DNA of 64,000 nt from positions 6,304,001 to 6,368,000 of the forward strand of contig NZ_CP017174.1 of NCBI RefSeq assembly GCF_006402735.1. The letters run 5' to 3'. The notes beneath the pieces are model-generated. The model worked only from the letters and a program-made list of their open reading frames with translations, was not told the DNA's origin and did no database searches. Positions within the stretch are counted from its first letter, which is position 1. The number at the start of each line of letters is the position of its first letter. This document shows, piece after piece, positions 8,825 to 18,149 of this stretch. The position numbers and the translations under genes are program-made. Origin of the DNA: Myxococcus xanthus (GTDB lineage: Bacteria > Myxococcota > Myxococcia > Myxococcales > Myxococcaceae).

Positions 8825-9405
8825 GGTCTCGAACGCCCGAGGACCTCGCGGGTCGCTGCCCGCGCTGCTTCCTCCCCATTGCCCTGTGTCTCTGCTCCGA
8901 GGTGCCGTGCGTCTCCACGCGCACGGAGCTGCTCATCGTCCGGCACCACAAAGAGACGCTCAAATCCACCAACACCGCGCGCATGGCGGCGCTCGCCATT
9001 CCCCGGTGCAGCATCGTCTCCTATGGCTCGCCGGGCGTCCCCTTCGACGCCTCCGTCCTGGAGGGCGATGACACGTGGCTGCTGTTCCCGGACGCGCACC
9101 AAGAGCCCGAGCCCGGTGCGGCCTTGCCCAGCAGGCTCATCATCCTGGATGGGAGCTGGGGACAAGCACGCCGCATGGTGCAGCGAGTCCCCGCGCTGCG
9201 GCGACTGCCCGGCTTGAAGCTGCCACCGCCCGCTCCGGACTCGCGGCGCCTGCGTCGCCCGCCCCACCCGGATGGCATGTCCACGCTGGAGGCCATCGCC
9301 GGTGCGCTTGCGTACCTGGAGGGCGAACACGTCGCCCAACCGCTCCACGCGCTGCACGAGCAGATGATTGACCGCGTCCTCGCGAGCCGGGGACGGCACA
9401 CCTAG
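8821..9405 (+). CDS. DTW-domain protein, probable tRNA-uridine aminocarboxypropyltransferase
   Basis: A 194-residue DTW-domain protein (TapT/YfiP family). A zinc-type cluster sits at Cys13, Cys16, Cys23 and Cys25. The DTW signature is present as ILDGSWGQARRM, with Ser in place of the usual Thr. Family members transfer the 3-amino-3-carboxypropyl group from S-adenosylmethionine to a uridine in tRNA (acp3U). The length is normal for the family. The start overlaps the upstream gene by four bases. The function is assigned from the family; the tRNA target is not known from sequence. Confidence 0.85.
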   Translation: MRSRTPEDLAGRCPRCFLPIALCLCSEVPCVSTRTELLIVRHHKETLKSTNTARMAALAIPRCSIVSYGSPGVPFDASVLEGDDTWLLFPDAHQEPEPGAALPSRLIILDGSWGQARRMVQRVPALRRLPGLKLPPPAPDSRRLRRPPHPDGMSTLEAIAGALAYLEGEHVAQPLHALHEQMIDRVLASRGRHT

Positions 9406-9498
9406 CGCGCTCGACTGCAAGGGGCCGCCCCGGCCGGCGCTTCGCGCTGAGCACGAACAGTCCACTCAGGATGGGGTTGGCGCCAACAGGCGTGGGCT

Positions 9499-10539
9499 TC
9501 AGCGCGCGGTCAGCGCGTCCAGTTCGGCGATGAGGGCGGGCACATCGCCGCGAGGAATCGCCCGACAGGGCCAGAAGCCCGCGGCGCGGTCCGTGGCGAT
9601 GATGGGGATGCCTTGCTCCCGTGCCTGCGCCAGCTCGCTCAGATGGCTCTCACACCACGCTGGCGCGAGCACCACGTCCACCTGCTGGAGCGTGCGCTGG
9701 ACCTGAGCCGTCACCTTCCGCACTCGCGGGTGGTTCAGGTGTCGTGGGTCCGTGCCCTCGGCGGGGCGCACCCAGAGGCTCCACTGGGGCCGTTCGTCGA
9801 GCACCGCCAAGGCTTCTCGCAGTCCGCCGCGCGCGAGAGCGGGCCCGGCGAGGAGGGCCACGTGCGGGCCGTGGTGCTGGGGCGCCTGGGGCGGTTCGCG
9901 GTCCGATGGAAAGTGCAGCCTGCGGAGCTTCTCCGGGGCGTGTCCGGCCAGCCGCAACCGCTCGAGGGCGAGCTCGCCTCGCACCCAGATTTCATCCGCG
10001 AGGACGCGCTCCGCCTCCTGCCGCGCGACGTCCTCCGCGGAGGCGCGATGGTTGCGAAGGAAGGCCTCCTCCGGGTGTCTCGCGGCCGCGGCGTCCAGGT
10101 CCGCGTGCAGTGCCCTCAACGAGGGCAGGTCCTCCACCAGCACGCAGCGCGCGCCCCGGCGGCGGGCCACCGCGAAGACCTCCCGGGCACCGAGCGCTGG
10201 CGCGAGCACCGTCTCCACCGACGCCGGAAGCAGCGCAGAGGCCGCCTGCGCCCATCGCTTGCGAAGGGTGAAGCGGGCCTGCAGTGTCGCCGCCGTCGAG
10301 CGCGCCGCGACGCGCATCCCCGCCTCCACGGCCCCCCAGCCTGGCAGCCCCCAGACGCGGAAGCCCTCGGGCACCGGCAGCGTCCGGCGGGTCCAGGCGT
10401 GGCGCAGGCGGGTGGGAAGGGGGCCCCAATCGGGCAGTCTCGGCAGCGCCCAGGGGGCCAGCACCTCTGCCTCGCGCGTGAGCAGCGATGCGAGGTGGGA
10501 GAGCCAGGGGGCGGGCTCCGGTGCGAGAACCAGGTTCAT
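9499..10539 (-). CDS. Glycosyltransferase-like protein coupled to a VanW-family gene
   Basis: A 346-residue protein starting at ATG 10539. The second half looks like a GT-B nucleotide-sugar binding domain: a strand/loop segment VVLAPAWCESHLSELAQA, then REQGIPIIATD, reminiscent of group 1 glycosyltransferases in which an acidic residue and a Ser/Thr follow the loop. The N-terminal half is poorly conserved and carries many Arg and Trp residues. There is no signal peptide. The start overlaps the VanW-family stop by four bases, so the two are probably made together and may act on the same envelope glycan. The family call is tentative. Confidence 0.6.
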   Translation of the reverse strand: MNLVLAPEPAPWLSHLASLLTREAEVLAPWALPRLPDWGPLPTRLRHAWTRRTLPVPEGFRVWGLPGWGAVEAGMRVAARSTAATLQARFTLRKRWAQAASALLPASVETVLAPALGAREVFAVARRRGARCVLVEDLPSLRALHADLDAAAARHPEEAFLRNHRASAEDVARQEAERVLADEIWVRGELALERLRLAGHAPEKLRRLHFPSDREPPQAPQHHGPHVALLAGPALARGGLREALAVLDERPQWSLWVRPAEGTDPRHLNHPRVRKVTAQVQRTLQQVDVVLAPAWCESHLSELAQAREQGIPIIATDRAAGFWPCRAIPRGDVPALIAELDALTAR

Positions 10540-11435
10540 GGCGCCCGGGCCTCCGACCGTGGGACTTCGACGCGGGCGTGGCATGCGGTCTCCCCGCACG
10601 TCAGGCACGTCCGCTTCCGCGCCTCGGGGTTCAGCAGGCGTCGCCGGTTCTCGGCGATGGTGCGCTCTTCGAGCACGGCGCCAGAACCGGTGTCTTCGAC
10701 TCGGCGCACGACGCGGTTGATGCGCAGGGTTCCCTCGGGAAGCTCGAGAAGGGACTCGTCCTCGGACCACAGCCGTGAGCGTGTCCGGGGGGCGTCCGCC
10801 CCATGGATGGAGAGCCGCAGCTTCCCGTCCGAGACGCGGGCACCGAGCCGCACCGGTCCCTCACGAGGCGCCACCACCAGGTCCACATAGGGCCAGGCCA
10901 CCGTGGCATCCATTCCCCACAGCGCGCCTGGCGGCGGGGGTACCGCCTCCATCGTGTGCCCCCAGCGCTCCAGGATGTGCCAGCCCTGGCGTGCGGCGAA
11001 CTCGAAGAGCGCATTGGCCAGAAGGCAGATGCCGCCCCCGATGGACGGGGTGAGACAGCCACCGCTCAGCGCCAGCCCATGCCGGTAACCCTTGCGCTCC
11101 GTCAGCCGGCCCAGCGTGCGCCAGAAAGAAAGGGGCCTGTCCGGAGCGAGGAGGAGGCCATCGAAGGCCGGCGCCGCCAGACGTACGTTGTGCTGCTTGC
11201 CCGCTTCGAGCACAGGGTCCGCGTCCGAGTCCGCGCGCTCCAGATTCACGGTGTGCGAGCCGAGGAGCACGCCCTTCTCGTGAGTGGGCGCCAGGAGCGG
11301 GCGCGGCCAGCGCTCTGGGGTCGCGGACCACCGCACCAACCGGTTCGCCTGGAGCATCAACTGCTTGCTCCGCCTCCACAGCAGGGCGTGGGCGGATAAC
11401 TCCAGGAGTCGGGGAGCGATGGGAGGCGAGGGCAT
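10536..11435 (-). CDS. VanW-family protein with Cys-rich C-terminal tail
   Basis: A 299-residue protein with the VanW core: the segment SFWRTLGRLTERKGYRHGLAL followed by the Gly-rich SIGGGICLLANALFEFA and a conserved His-Thr (RWGHTMEAV). VanW proteins occur in vancomycin-resistance clusters and many envelope loci; their chemistry is unsettled. The ATG at 11435 is preferred over GTG codons further upstream. The last 30 residues contain CLTCGETAC plus a short tail, a CxxC pattern that could bind metal and is not part of the standard domain. It is coupled by ATGA to the glycosyltransferase-like gene. Confidence 0.75.
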   Translation of the reverse strand: MPSPPIAPRLLELSAHALLWRRSKQLMLQANRLVRWSATPERWPRPLLAPTHEKGVLLGSHTVNLERADSDADPVLEAGKQHNVRLAAPAFDGLLLAPDRPLSFWRTLGRLTERKGYRHGLALSGGCLTPSIGGGICLLANALFEFAARQGWHILERWGHTMEAVPPPPGALWGMDATVAWPYVDLVVAPREGPVRLGARVSDGKLRLSIHGADAPRTRSRLWSEDESLLELPEGTLRINRVVRRVEDTGSGAVLEERTIAENRRRLLNPEARKRTCLTCGETACHARVEVPRSEARAP

Positions 11436-11585
11436 GTCCGAACATTCTGCAAGGGCGGCGCCAGGGAAGGAAACACCGGGGTCTGACACCACTCATGCAC
11501 GGGCGCGGCTGCAGGGACACCCGCCTGGAATTCCCTCGCCTCTTCGGCGTCACCCGACGGTGTGGGCTGTTAGACTTGCCGCATC

Positions 11586-12014
11586 ATGACCCGCGCCCAG
11601 CCCTCGGACACCGTGGTCCTCTTCGACGGCGTGTGCAACCTGTGCAACGGCACGGTCCTCTTCATCATCGACCGGGACCCGGACGCGCGCATCCGCTTCA
11701 CGGCGCTGCAGTCCCAGCGGGCCGCCGCGCTGCTGGCGCCTCATGGCGTCGTGCCCAAGGAGGAACCGGACAGCTTCGTCCTCCTGCAGGACGGCAAGCT
11801 GTACGAGCGGTCCACGGCCGCGCTCCGCGTCGCGCGGATGCTGAAGGGGCCGTGGCGGTTTCTCTACGCTTTCATCGTGGTGCCCCGGCCGCTGCGCGAC
11901 CTCGTCTACCGAATCATCGCGCGCAACCGCTACCGCTGGTTCGGCCGGGAAGCGCAGTGCCGCATCCCCACGCCCGAGCTGCGAGCCCGCTTCCTTCCGG
12001 AGACCGCGCCATGA
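11586..12014 (+). CDS. DCC-family (DUF393) thiol-disulfide oxidoreductase-like protein
   Basis: A 142-residue protein with the family signature near the N-terminus: VVLFDGVCNLCNG, giving the DxxCxxC (DCC) motif. The fold is thioredoxin-like and the length is typical. Members are thought to act in thiol redox chemistry, but a defined substrate is not known. The stop overlaps the ATG of the DUF1648 gene by four bases, so the pair is probably one operon. Confidence 0.85.
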   Translation: MTRAQPSDTVVLFDGVCNLCNGTVLFIIDRDPDARIRFTALQSQRAAALLAPHGVVPKEEPDSFVLLQDGKLYERSTAALRVARMLKGPWRFLYAFIVVPRPLRDLVYRIIARNRYRWFGREAQCRIPTPELRARFLPETAP

Positions 12015-12397
12015 AGACCCGCATCGCCCACGTGGTGAATGCCGTCGCCATCGTCGCCGCCGTGGGAATCGCCGGGGCGCTCTACTCGAAGCTGCCGGAC
12101 CCGGTGCCCACCCACTGGAACTTCCAGGGCCAACCGGATGGGTTCACGCCCAAGCCGCTCGGCGCGTTCCTGGGGCCCGCGGTGATGACCGGTGTGTGGC
12201 TCCTGTCCCTCTTCACGTCGCGAGCATCCGCCCGAGCCGCCACGCGCCGGGGCCCCGCAGTGCTGGTGCACACGCTGGTCATCGTCATCATCGGCGTCGT
12301 GAGCTCCGCCTCGCTGCTGGCCGCGGTGAAGCAGTCCGCTCCGGCAGGCTCGCTGGTCCGGGCCCATGGCATGAAGGACGTGTCGGAAGAGGACTGA
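12011..12397 (+). CDS. DUF1648-domain membrane protein
   Basis: A 128-residue protein with three hydrophobic segments (about residues 7-26, 52-66 and 84-104). Between the first two lies the DUF1648 signature: LPDPVPTHWNFQGQPDGF. DUF1648 is found alone or as the first part of SdpI-like immunity/signalling proteins in Gram-positives; here only the short form is present. Coupled by ATGA to the DCC gene. The function is unknown. Confidence 0.78.
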   Translation: MKTRIAHVVNAVAIVAAVGIAGALYSKLPDPVPTHWNFQGQPDGFTPKPLGAFLGPAVMTGVWLLSLFTSRASARAATRRGPAVLVHTLVIVIIGVVSSASLLAAVKQSAPAGSLVRAHGMKDVSEED

Positions 12398-12516
12398 CGC
12401 GCACCAACGCACAGCAGGCGTTGGCGTCGGTAAAGCAGGCCGCGCCGAAAGGACCTCGGGTCCAGGCGTCAGCGAAGAGGCACCCTCCAGCGAAAATCTC
12501 GTGAGCGCCTCCGCCG

Positions 12517-13959
12517 TCAGCAAGCGTTGACGTCGGTGCAGCGCGCCTTCTTCATCTCCGTGGCGAAGGGGCTGGGCGCCAGGAAGCCGGTAACACGTGG
12601 CTGGGTGAGCACCTTGCCCTCCGGCGAGATGAACGCCACGGTGGGCAAGCCCTCCACACCAAAGCGCTCCAGCAACGCGTCCAGCGAGTCCTCGCTGTTC
12701 GTCGCGTCAATCTTGATGTTGAGGAAGCGCCCCTCGTCGGACTCGGAGATGACCTGCTGCGCGGGGTACGTGTCGCGGTCCAGCTCCTTGCAGGCCGCAC
12801 ACCAGTCCGCGAAGAAGTCGATGAGCACCGGCCGGCCCTCCGCCTTCGCCTGTGCGAGAACCTGGTCGAAGGCCTCCGGGGAGAAGGTGGCCTGCTTCGC
12901 CGGCATGACGTGGTGCCACTGCCAGGACGGTGCGCGCGGCGGCTCGGCGAGCCCCAGGCTCACCCACAACGTGCCCACCGGGCCCGCGTCCAGCGCACCG
13001 CCGCGCAGCACCAGCGCCGCGACGACGAGCGCCACGCCCAGCGCCTTGAACGAGAACTCCCGCGCGCCTTCCTTGAACGAGCGATGCACCGCGCCCAGGG
13101 CCACGCCCACCACCACCAGCAGCGCGGCGATGACGGCTCCTGGCACCCGGCCGACCTGAAGGCCCAGCCCCTTCACCACGTCCCGCGCCCAGGGGAAGGC
13201 GTCCTTGAGGTAGCTGAAGGCCAGGGCCACCAGCATGATGCCCAGCACGCTCTTCACCCACTCCATCCACACGCCGCCGCGCGGCAGCCGGACGGTGAAG
13301 ACGCCGATGAGGAAGAACGGCACGCCGATGCCCAGCGCGTAGACGAACAGCAGCGACGCGCCCAGCGTGGTGTTGGCCGACTTCGCCACGAAGGCCAAGA
13401 GGCCTGTCAGCACCGGGCCGGTGCACGGCGCCGCCAGGAAGCCGGACACGCTGCCCATCAGGAACGCGCCCGCCACACCCGCGCCGCCCACGGCGTTGAG
13501 CTTCGTCTGGAACGACGACGGCAGCGCCAGCTCGAACGCGCCGAACATGGACGTGGCCAGCAGCAGCAGGAACACCGCCAGGCCCGTCACCACCGCCGGG
13601 TGCCCTAGCATCGACCCGAACGCCTGGCCCGTCTTCGCCGCCAACACGCCCAGCGCGCTGAACACCACGCCCATGCCCACGATGTAGGAGGACGTCAGGA
13701 GCAGCGCGCGGCCCCGGCCCTCCGTCTTGCGCGCGCCGAAGACGGACACGGTGATGGGGATGAGCGGATAGACACACGGCGTCAGCGCGGTGAGCAACCC
13801 ACCCGCGAACACCACCGCCGCGCCCACCGCGAGGCTGCCAGATTCGAGGAACCGGGCCGCATCCAGGTTGGCATTGGGGCCCGTGGGCAGCAGCCATGGC
13901 ACCACGGCCACCGCCACTCCGGCCAGCACCGCCATCACTCCGAGCTTCTTCGCATCCAT
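12517..13959 (-). CDS. dsbD: DsbD-type cytochrome c biogenesis/thioredoxin fusion protein
   Basis: A 480-residue membrane protein. The central part has the eight-helix DsbD/CcdA domain with its two redox cysteines, in LTPCVYPL (Cys62) and APCTGPVL (Cys179). After a further hydrophobic stretch the C-terminal thioredoxin domain carries DWCAACK (Cys387 and Cys390). It should move reducing equivalents from cytosolic thioredoxin across the membrane to periplasmic thiol proteins. The N-terminal DsbD-alpha immunoglobulin-like domain of the E. coli enzyme is absent, so the usual relay from C-terminal to N-terminal domain cannot occur and a separate periplasmic acceptor is expected. The start at ATG 13959 gives a signal-like first helix. 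Confidence 0.9.
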   Translation of the reverse strand: MDAKKLGVMAVLAGVAVAVVPWLLPTGPNANLDAARFLESGSLAVGAAVVFAGGLLTALTPCVYPLIPITVSVFGARKTEGRGRALLLTSSYIVGMGVVFSALGVLAAKTGQAFGSMLGHPAVVTGLAVFLLLLATSMFGAFELALPSSFQTKLNAVGGAGVAGAFLMGSVSGFLAAPCTGPVLTGLLAFVAKSANTTLGASLLFVYALGIGVPFFLIGVFTVRLPRGGVWMEWVKSVLGIMLVALAFSYLKDAFPWARDVVKGLGLQVGRVPGAVIAALLVVVGVALGAVHRSFKEGAREFSFKALGVALVVAALVLRGGALDAGPVGTLWVSLGLAEPPRAPSWQWHHVMPAKQATFSPEAFDQVLAQAKAEGRPVLIDFFADWCAACKELDRDTYPAQQVISESDEGRFLNIKIDATNSEDSLDALLERFGVEGLPTVAFISPEGKVLTQPRVTGFLAPSPFATEMKKARCTDVNAC

Positions 13960-14015
13960 GCGCGCGTGACTCCGTGGTCCCAGGCCCCCTGTATACGCAG
14001 GCCCGGGGCCCCGGG

Positions 14016-15917
14016 CTACTGCGCAGGAGGAGCAAGCGGGGAAGCAGGCGTCTTCAGTCCGGCGGAGCGTGCCAGCCCCATGACGCCCTCCACCGCCGCG
14101 GCGATGTAACCAAACGGATTGGCCCCATCCACCGCGGTGACGTGCACCTCGCCCATCTTCTGCTGGAAGGCCGCGGCCACCTGGGGGAGCTGCTGCGCCA
14201 GGGTCATCTGGATGACCTCCGGGCTGACGCTGTTCTCGATGTCGCGCAGCGCGCGCGCCTTGCCCAGCTCCAGCTCCTGCTGCGCCTGGTCCTTGCGCAC
14301 ACTCAGCTCGGCGATGGCCACCTCCGTCTCCACGATGAACCGCCGGGCCTGCACCACCTGGAGCTCCGCGTGGAGCCGTTCGGCCTCCTGCTGGTGCGCG
14401 GCCATCTGCACCTCGTGCCACGCGGTGGCCTGTTCGTGCTCACGGCGCAGACGCTCCAGCTCCAGCTGGGCCTTCGCGCCGGCCTCCTCCTGTTCGCGGC
14501 GCAGCTTCGCCAGCTCCACCTCCTGCTCGTGCCGCTGGCGTGACAGCTCCAGTTCCTGCTCACGCTGCTGCCGCGCCAGCTCCATCTGCGCCTTGGCGTT
14601 CTCCGCCTCCTGCGCGCGCTGGAGCCGCACCAGCTCGATTTTCGCCTGCGCGGCCTCGGACTCCTGCGCCAGCTTCAGCTTCTCCAGCTCCAGCTTCGCG
14701 CGCCCGGCCTCCGTGTCCTGCTCGCGCTTGAGCTTCTCCAGGGCCACGCGCTGGCGCGCGACCTCCGCGTCCTGTTCTCGCTGGAGCTTCTCCATCTCCA
14801 CCTGCGCGCGGCTGACGGCCAGCGCCCGCTCGGAGACGACTTTCGCGTCGGCCAGACGGGACTCCGCGGACAGCGCGTCCAGCTTCGCCTGTTCGTCGGC
14901 CACCTGCTTCTTCTGGCGGACCTCCTGCTCGGCGGCCATCTTGGCCAGCGCGACCTCGCGCTCCACGGTGGCCTGCTCCTGCTTCAGCGTGCGCTCCTGG
15001 GCGAGCTTCGCCTCGGCCACGCGCGCCTCCACCGCCAACGCCTCCAGCCGGGCCTGCTCCTCCGCCGTCTGCTTCGTCTGGCGCACCTCCTCCTCGGCCG
15101 CCAGCCGCTGGAGGCTCAGCTGCCGCTCGGCTTCCGTCTCTTCGCGATGGACGAAGCGCTCCTTGGCCAGCTCCGCCTCGCGCGCCTGCCGCTCCTGCTC
15201 ATGACGGAAGCGCGCCTGCATGTTGGCGAAGACGGTGGAGGACAGGACGCGCACGTCCTGGATTTCAATCGTGTCCAGGATGACGCCCCAGCCCGCGTCC
15301 GTCTGGTCCTCCAGGCGACCCCGGCCCGACAGCACCGGCGCGATCTCCCGCACCAGCTCCGCGGCGATGCCCTCCTTGCGCTTGGAGAGGCACTCCTCCA
15401 CGGACATGTTCGCCACCAGCCGCCGCGCGGCGCCGACGAACATCTCCCGCAGCAGCTCCGCCAGCTTCTCCTGCGCGCGCTCCGGGAAGGAGAAGTTGAG
15501 CATGCGGAAGGCCACCAGCGGGTCCGAGATTCGGTACACCGCCAGACCCGTCACCTGCACGCCCACCTTCTCGTGCGTCACCTGGTCCGCGGTGAACTGG
15601 AGTCGCTGGATGCTGGTGGGGACAATGGCCACCGAGTCCCCCGGCAGCTTGAAGCAGCTGGCGCCCTGGCCGCTGACCTCCCGCACCCGGCCGCGCCGCA
15701 TGTGGACCAGGAACTCACTGGGCCGCGCGGTGACGAGCCCCCAGCGCTTCATCTTCTCCGGATCCTCCGCGGGCTTGCCGGCACGCCACCCGTCCACGTA
15801 GCGCGGCTGTTCCAGCTTGCCTCCACCCCCTCCGTCCATCCGGGCCAGGTGGGTCCTCCCGCCGCCCTCCCCCGTCTCCTGCGCCTCCTTCGTGCGGGCC
15901 GTCTGCTTCGCGCTCAT
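14016..15917 (-). CDS. Flotillin-like SPFH/band 7 protein with long coiled coil
   Basis: A 633-residue protein starting at ATG 15917 behind a GGGAGG ribosome binding site. Residues of about 50-240 form an SPFH/band 7 domain. About 330 residues of Glu/Gln/Arg/Ala-rich heptads follow, with repeated units such as EREQDAEVARQR and AEEQARLEAL, before a short globular tail (residues 570-633). There is no obvious N-terminal transmembrane helix, so membrane contact would be peripheral. Flotillins scaffold membrane microdomains. It ends 57 bases before the dsbD start on the same strand. The repetitive coiled coil could be an assembly trouble spot, but the frame is intact. Confidence 0.8.
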   Translation of the reverse strand: MSAKQTARTKEAQETGEGGGRTHLARMDGGGGGKLEQPRYVDGWRAGKPAEDPEKMKRWGLVTARPSEFLVHMRRGRVREVSGQGASCFKLPGDSVAIVPTSIQRLQFTADQVTHEKVGVQVTGLAVYRISDPLVAFRMLNFSFPERAQEKLAELLREMFVGAARRLVANMSVEECLSKRKEGIAAELVREIAPVLSGRGRLEDQTDAGWGVILDTIEIQDVRVLSSTVFANMQARFRHEQERQAREAELAKERFVHREETEAERQLSLQRLAAEEEVRQTKQTAEEQARLEALAVEARVAEAKLAQERTLKQEQATVEREVALAKMAAEQEVRQKKQVADEQAKLDALSAESRLADAKVVSERALAVSRAQVEMEKLQREQDAEVARQRVALEKLKREQDTEAGRAKLELEKLKLAQESEAAQAKIELVRLQRAQEAENAKAQMELARQQREQELELSRQRHEQEVELAKLRREQEEAGAKAQLELERLRREHEQATAWHEVQMAAHQQEAERLHAELQVVQARRFIVETEVAIAELSVRKDQAQQELELGKARALRDIENSVSPEVIQMTLAQQLPQVAAAFQQKMGEVHVTAVDGANPFGYIAAAVEGVMGLARSAGLKTPASPLAPPAQ

Positions 15918-16157
15918 GTGCGTGCCTCCCTGTGGTGGCCCCCACCCGTGCAGGCGGCCGGCCAGGGAGGGGCTCGCCGGGAAATCAAGAGGTTGGCCGG
16001 AGGGCGTGCGCCATTCTGGGGCACCTCGTCCCAGGACGGCGCGCCCGGACTGATCCACGACGGCGCGGCGTTGACTTAAGACGTCCTATTGGGAGCACGC
16101 ACCCACACCCGCAGCGCTCCTGATGTTCGCTTGACCCGAAGGCGCCCCTTTTTATAT

Positions 16158-16174
16158 TTGACCAGTCCGGTCCA
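16158..16174 (+). promoter_or_regulatory. Possible IscR/Rrf2-type operator upstream of iscS
   Basis: The sequence TTGACCAGTCCGGTCCA forms an imperfect inverted repeat (TTGACC, five bases, GGTCCA). It is preceded by ATAT and followed by CATT, which recalls the E. coli type 1 IscR site (GAC and GTC half-sites flanked by A/T). It lies 88 bases before the iscS start. No iscR gene is in the window, so a trans-encoded Rrf2 protein would be needed. The TTGACC could equally be a -35 element, although no good -10 follows at 17 bases. Confidence 0.35.
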
Positions 16175-16261
16175 CATTCAGGTGTGACGGTGTAGGCTCC
16201 CCTGCGGCAAAGGCGCTCCGAGGCGCCGGTCGACGTCCCCTCCAGGAAGGTGTTGGAAGCA

Positions 16262-17626
16262 ATGGTGAAGCTGCCGATCTACATGGACAACCACGCCACC
16301 ACCCCGCTGGACCCGCGGGTGCTGGAGGCGATGCTGCCCTACCTGCGAGAGGACTTCGGTAACGCGGCCAGCCGTAATCACGTGTTCGGCTGGAAGGCCG
16401 AGGCGGCGGTGAACAAGGCCCGGCAGCAGGTGGCCGAGCTCATCGGCGCGGCCGAGCAGGAGATCGTCTTCACCTCGGGCGCCACCGAGTCCGACAACCT
16501 GGCCATCAAGGGCGTCATCGAGTTCTACAAGTCCAAGGGTGACCACATCATCACCCTCAAGACGGAGCACAAGGCCATCCTGGACACCTGCAAGCGCCTG
16601 GAGCGCGTGCGGCAGGAGCGGTTGGACGAGCTGAAGCTGCTGCGGCTGGCGCAGCTGGCGGGCCAGGACGTCACCGAGGACAACCAGTCGGAGCTGCTGG
16701 CGAAGTACGACGTGGACTCCGACGAGACGTACCGGAAGTGGGCCGAGCTGCCCACCGGAGGCGCGCGCGTCACCTACCTGGACGTGGAGCCCGACGGCCG
16801 GGTGAGCCTGGAGAAGCTGGCTGCGGCGATGACGCCGAAGACGGTCCTGGTCTCCATCATGTTCGCCAACAACGAGATTGGCGTGGTCCAGCCCGTCGCG
16901 GAGATTGGCGCGCTGTGCCGCTCCAAGGGCGTGCTCTTCCACTGCGACGCGGTGCAGGGCATCGGCAAGGTGCCCTTCGACGTGGAGGCCATGAAGGTGG
17001 ACCTGGCCTCCATCACCTCGCACAAGATGTACGGCCCCAAGGGCATTGGCGCGCTGTACGTGCGCCGCCGGCCGCGCGTGCGCATCGCGCCCATCATCGA
17101 CGGCGGCGGTCACGAGCGCGGCATGCGCTCCGGCACGCTGAACGTGTCGGCCATCGTCGGCTTTGGCATGGCGGCCGAGCTGGCTCGCAAGGAGCTGCCC
17201 GAGGAGTCGGCGCGCATCCTTCGCCTGCGTGAGAAGCTGCGCAAGGGCCTCACGGACGCGCTGGACATGACCATCATCAACGGCTCGATGGAGCACCGGC
17301 TGCCGGGCAACCTCAACATCTCCTTCGCCCACGCGGAGGGTGAGTCCCTGATGATGGGCATCAAGGACGTGGCGGTGTCCTCCGGCTCGGCGTGTACGTC
17401 CGCCTCCCTGGAGCCCTCCTACGTGCTGCGCGCGCTGGGCGTGGACGAGGAGCTGGCGCACAGCTCCATCCGCTTCGGCCTGGGCCGCTTCACCACGGAG
17501 GAGGAAGTCGACTACGTGGTGAACCTCGTAGTGGACAAGGTCCGCAAGCTGCGCGACATGAGCCCGCTCTACGAGATGGCCAAGGAAGGCATCGACCTCA
17601 AGAGCATCGAGTGGACGGCGCACTAG
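16262..17626 (+). CDS. iscS: Cysteine desulfurase IscS with a ~50-residue insertion
   Basis: A 454-residue PLP enzyme that takes sulfur from L-cysteine for Fe-S clusters. Key features are the [10 protein letters not shown] motif, the PLP lysine in [10 protein letters not shown] (Lys255) and the catalytic loop [10 protein letters not shown] (Cys378). It follows E. coli IscS closely to its C-terminal SIEW end. It is about 50 residues longer than that 404-residue enzyme because of a charged insertion at about residues 115-167, between the LDTCKRLER and [12 protein letters not shown] segments. The ATG at 16262 is used; a GTG at 16250 would add four residues. First gene of the isc operon. Confidence 0.93.
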   Translation: MVKLPIYMDNHATTPLDPRVLEAMLPYLREDFGNAASRNHVFGWKAEAAVNKARQQVAELIGAAEQEIVFTSGATESDNLAIKGVIEFYKSKGDHIITLKTEHKAILDTCKRLERVRQERLDELKLLRLAQLAGQDVTEDNQSELLAKYDVDSDETYRKWAELPTGGARVTYLDVEPDGRVSLEKLAAAMTPKTVLVSIMFANNEIGVVQPVAEIGALCRSKGVLFHCDAVQGIGKVPFDVEAMKVDLASITSHKMYGPKGIGALYVRRRPRVRIAPIIDGGGHERGMRSGTLNVSAIVGFGMAAELARKELPEESARILRLREKLRKGLTDALDMTIINGSMEHRLPGNLNISFAHAEGESLMMGIKDVAVSSGSACTSASLEPSYVLRALGVDEELAHSSIRFGLGRFTTEEEVDYVVNLVVDKVRKLRDMSPLYEMAKEGIDLKSIEWTAH

Positions 17627-17722
17627 CGCCTTCCCAGGTAGACAGGGGGGCCCAGGCCCCCTCGCCCGGAGGGCGTTGCCCGCCGGAACCTTTGGTGAGA
17701 AGCATCCGTTGAAGGAGCAGGC

Positions 17723-18124
17723 ATGGCTTACAGCGACAAGGTCATCGAGCACTACGAGAGCCCCCGGAACGTCGGGACGCTCGACAAGGAAGACCCGAAC
17801 GTGGGCACCGGCCTGGTGGGCGCGCCCGCCTGCGGCGACGTGATGCGCCTGCAGCTCAAGATTTCCGAGGACGGGCTCATCGAGGACGCCCGCTTCAAGA
17901 CGTTCGGCTGCGGGTCGGCCATTGCCTCGTCGTCGCTCGTCACCGAATGGGTGAAGGGCAAGACGGTGGACCAGGCGATGACCATCTCCAACAAGGACGT
18001 GGCCCGCGAGCTGTCGCTGCCGCCGGTGAAGATTCACTGCTCCGTGCTGGCCGAGGACGCCATCAAGGCGGCCATCGAGGACTTCAAGAAGAAGCGCGCC
18101 GCGCGTCAGGCCAAGGCGTCCTGA
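17723..18124 (+). CDS. iscU: Iron-sulfur cluster scaffold protein IscU
   Basis: A 133-residue scaffold on which [2Fe-2S] clusters are built. The three ligand cysteines are Cys37 (PACGD, with Asp39), Cys63 (FGCGSA) and Cys106 (HCSVLAEDA). The LPPVK motif recognised by the HscA chaperone is intact at residues 99-103. It ends with a Lys/Arg/Ala-rich tail slightly longer than in E. coli. It follows iscS by 96 bases that hold a short GC hairpin but no T-run. A GAAGGAGCAGGC ribosome binding site precedes the ATG. Confidence 0.95.
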   Translation: MAYSDKVIEHYESPRNVGTLDKEDPNVGTGLVGAPACGDVMRLQLKISEDGLIEDARFKTFGCGSAIASSSLVTEWVKGKTVDQAMTISNKDVARELSLPPVKIHCSVLAEDAIKAAIEDFKKKRAARQAKAS

Positions 18125-18149
18125 CGTTCGGGAAAGGGAGAGGCGAACC

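Noticed and set aside
11436-11492. Upstream GTG starts for the VanW-family gene
   Set aside because: They add 19 residues with no family match and no ribosome binding site; ATG 11435 fits better.
17640-17690. GC hairpin between iscS and iscU as a terminator
   Set aside because: Two-base loop and no T-run; iscU needs expression with iscS.
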